Positions 63,658-64,000 of a stretch of DNA of 64,000 nucleotides are shown in pieces. Origin of the DNA: Acidovorax sp. sif1233 (GTDB lineage Bacteria > Pseudomonadota > Gammaproteobacteria > Burkholderiales > Burkholderiaceae_C); contig NZ_JAHUWZ010000002.1 of the NCBI RefSeq assembly GCF_019218755.1, positions 558,001 to 622,000 of the forward strand, given 5' to 3'. The first letter of the stretch is position 1; each line of letters starts with the position of its first letter. The position numbers and the translations under genes are program-made. The notes under the pieces were generated by a model. That model saw only the letters and a list, made by a program, of their open reading frames with translations, was not told the DNA's origin and did not search any database.

Positions 63658-64000
63658 TCAGCCCCAGGCCAGCAGGGCGTCCACGCCGATGACCTGGCCC
63701 TGGTCGAGGCGGTTGAACAGCGTGACCTCGGCGCCCATGGCCTCGGCGATCTGGCGGCAGATCGACAGCCCCAGGCCCACGCCGCCCTTGCCGGCGGAAA
63801 ACGGCTGGAACAGCCGCTGGCGCACGGCGTCGTCGATGCCCGGGCCTTCGTCCCACACCAGCACCTCCTTGTGGCCAGTGCTGTCGCGCAGCAGCACGCC
63901 CAGCCGCCCGTGCGCGGGCGTGTGGTGGATGGCGTTGGCCAGCAGGTTGCGCATGAGCTCGCCCAGCAGGGCGGCGTCGCCGGGGGCCCACAGCGCCTCG
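63658..64000 (-). CDS. Sensor histidine kinase, C-terminal part (5' end beyond window)
   Basis: About 114 residues of the HATPase domain are visible: the N box MRNLLANAIHHTPAHG, G1 WDEGPGID, G2 GGVGLGLSICRQIA and the usual strand ending VTLFNRLDQGQVIGVD. The HisKA and sensor parts lie beyond position 64000. It resembles EnvZ/OmpR-type kinases of the QseC/TctE group. The gene ends 130 bases before the ABC ATPase gene on the same strand. Function cannot be narrowed from this part. Confidence 0.88.
   Translation of the reverse strand, partial: EALWAPGDAALLGELMRNLLANAIHHTPAHGRLGVLLRDSTGHKEVLVWDEGPGIDDAVRQRLFQPFSAGKGGVGLGLSICRQIAEAMGAEVTLFNRLDQGQVIGVDALLAWG

Overview
The window looks like a chromosomal segment of a Burkholderiales betaproteobacterium of the family Comamonadaceae, most like Acidovorax. 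The basis is high-GC coding sequence throughout, a propionyl-CoA/methylmalonyl-CoA gene set, dense c-di-GMP and two-component signalling genes, and a family of short palindromic repeats (cores of the TAGCTGC / GCGCTT type) in many intergenic gaps. The genus is inference. No rRNA, tRNA, CRISPR array or transposase was seen.

Bases 1-8.0 kb are the right half of an integrated mobile element. An ATPase/helicase gene and a TubC-docking-like gene end at a terminator. A compact head and packaging operon follows: HK97-type major capsid, prohead protease, portal (with an apparent one-base frameshift), HNH nuclease, TerS, TerL, head-tail connector and head closure. No tail, lysis or lysogeny gene follows before ordinary chromosome resumes at about 8.5 kb. 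This set matches the capsid-forming class of phage-inducible chromosomal islands (cf-PICI), which make their own heads and borrow tails from a helper phage. A decayed prophage is the alternative. The left end, where integrase and regulator would lie, is outside the window.

Bases 8.5-14.5 kb hold a lysophospholipid-type acyltransferase, an Lrp regulator divergent from a saccharopine-dehydrogenase-like enzyme, a long-chain acyl-CoA synthetase and a membrane diguanylate cyclase. Bases 14.5-26 kb are a propionate module: FCD/GntR regulator, methylmalonyl-CoA mutase, GNAT protein, MeaB chaperone GTPase, propionyl-CoA carboxylase beta, a PH-like membrane protein, propionyl-CoA carboxylase alpha with biotin carrier, a YdcF protein, a VOC protein that could be methylmalonyl-CoA epimerase, and BioB, which makes the carboxylase cofactor.

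Bases 26-46.5 kb form a signalling island. It holds a hybrid kinase with its periplasmic partner and an HD-GYP response regulator, then an ArsR regulator resembling persulfide sensors. Next is a block in which two PAS/GGDEF/EAL/REC paralogues in opposite orientation bracket an HDOD protein, a kinase, an HD-GYP regulator and a stand-alone receiver. Last comes a TonB receptor / YfiR / CHASE8-kinase / receiver operon that resembles the YfiR-YfiN system with the cyclase output replaced by a histidine kinase.

Bases 46.5-64 kb are accessory metabolism and housekeeping: SDR enzyme, MATE and MFS exporters, MaoC protein, MarR regulator, thioesterase, glyoxalase I, OmpA-like protein, ChaC, Cu/Zn SOD, an IorAB molybdenum hydroxylase with a MocA-like enzyme and an SDR remnant, TetR, PdxH, VOC protein, AEC transporter, DUF1697 protein, HAD phosphatase, an ABC ATPase and the 3' end of a sensor kinase cut by the window edge.
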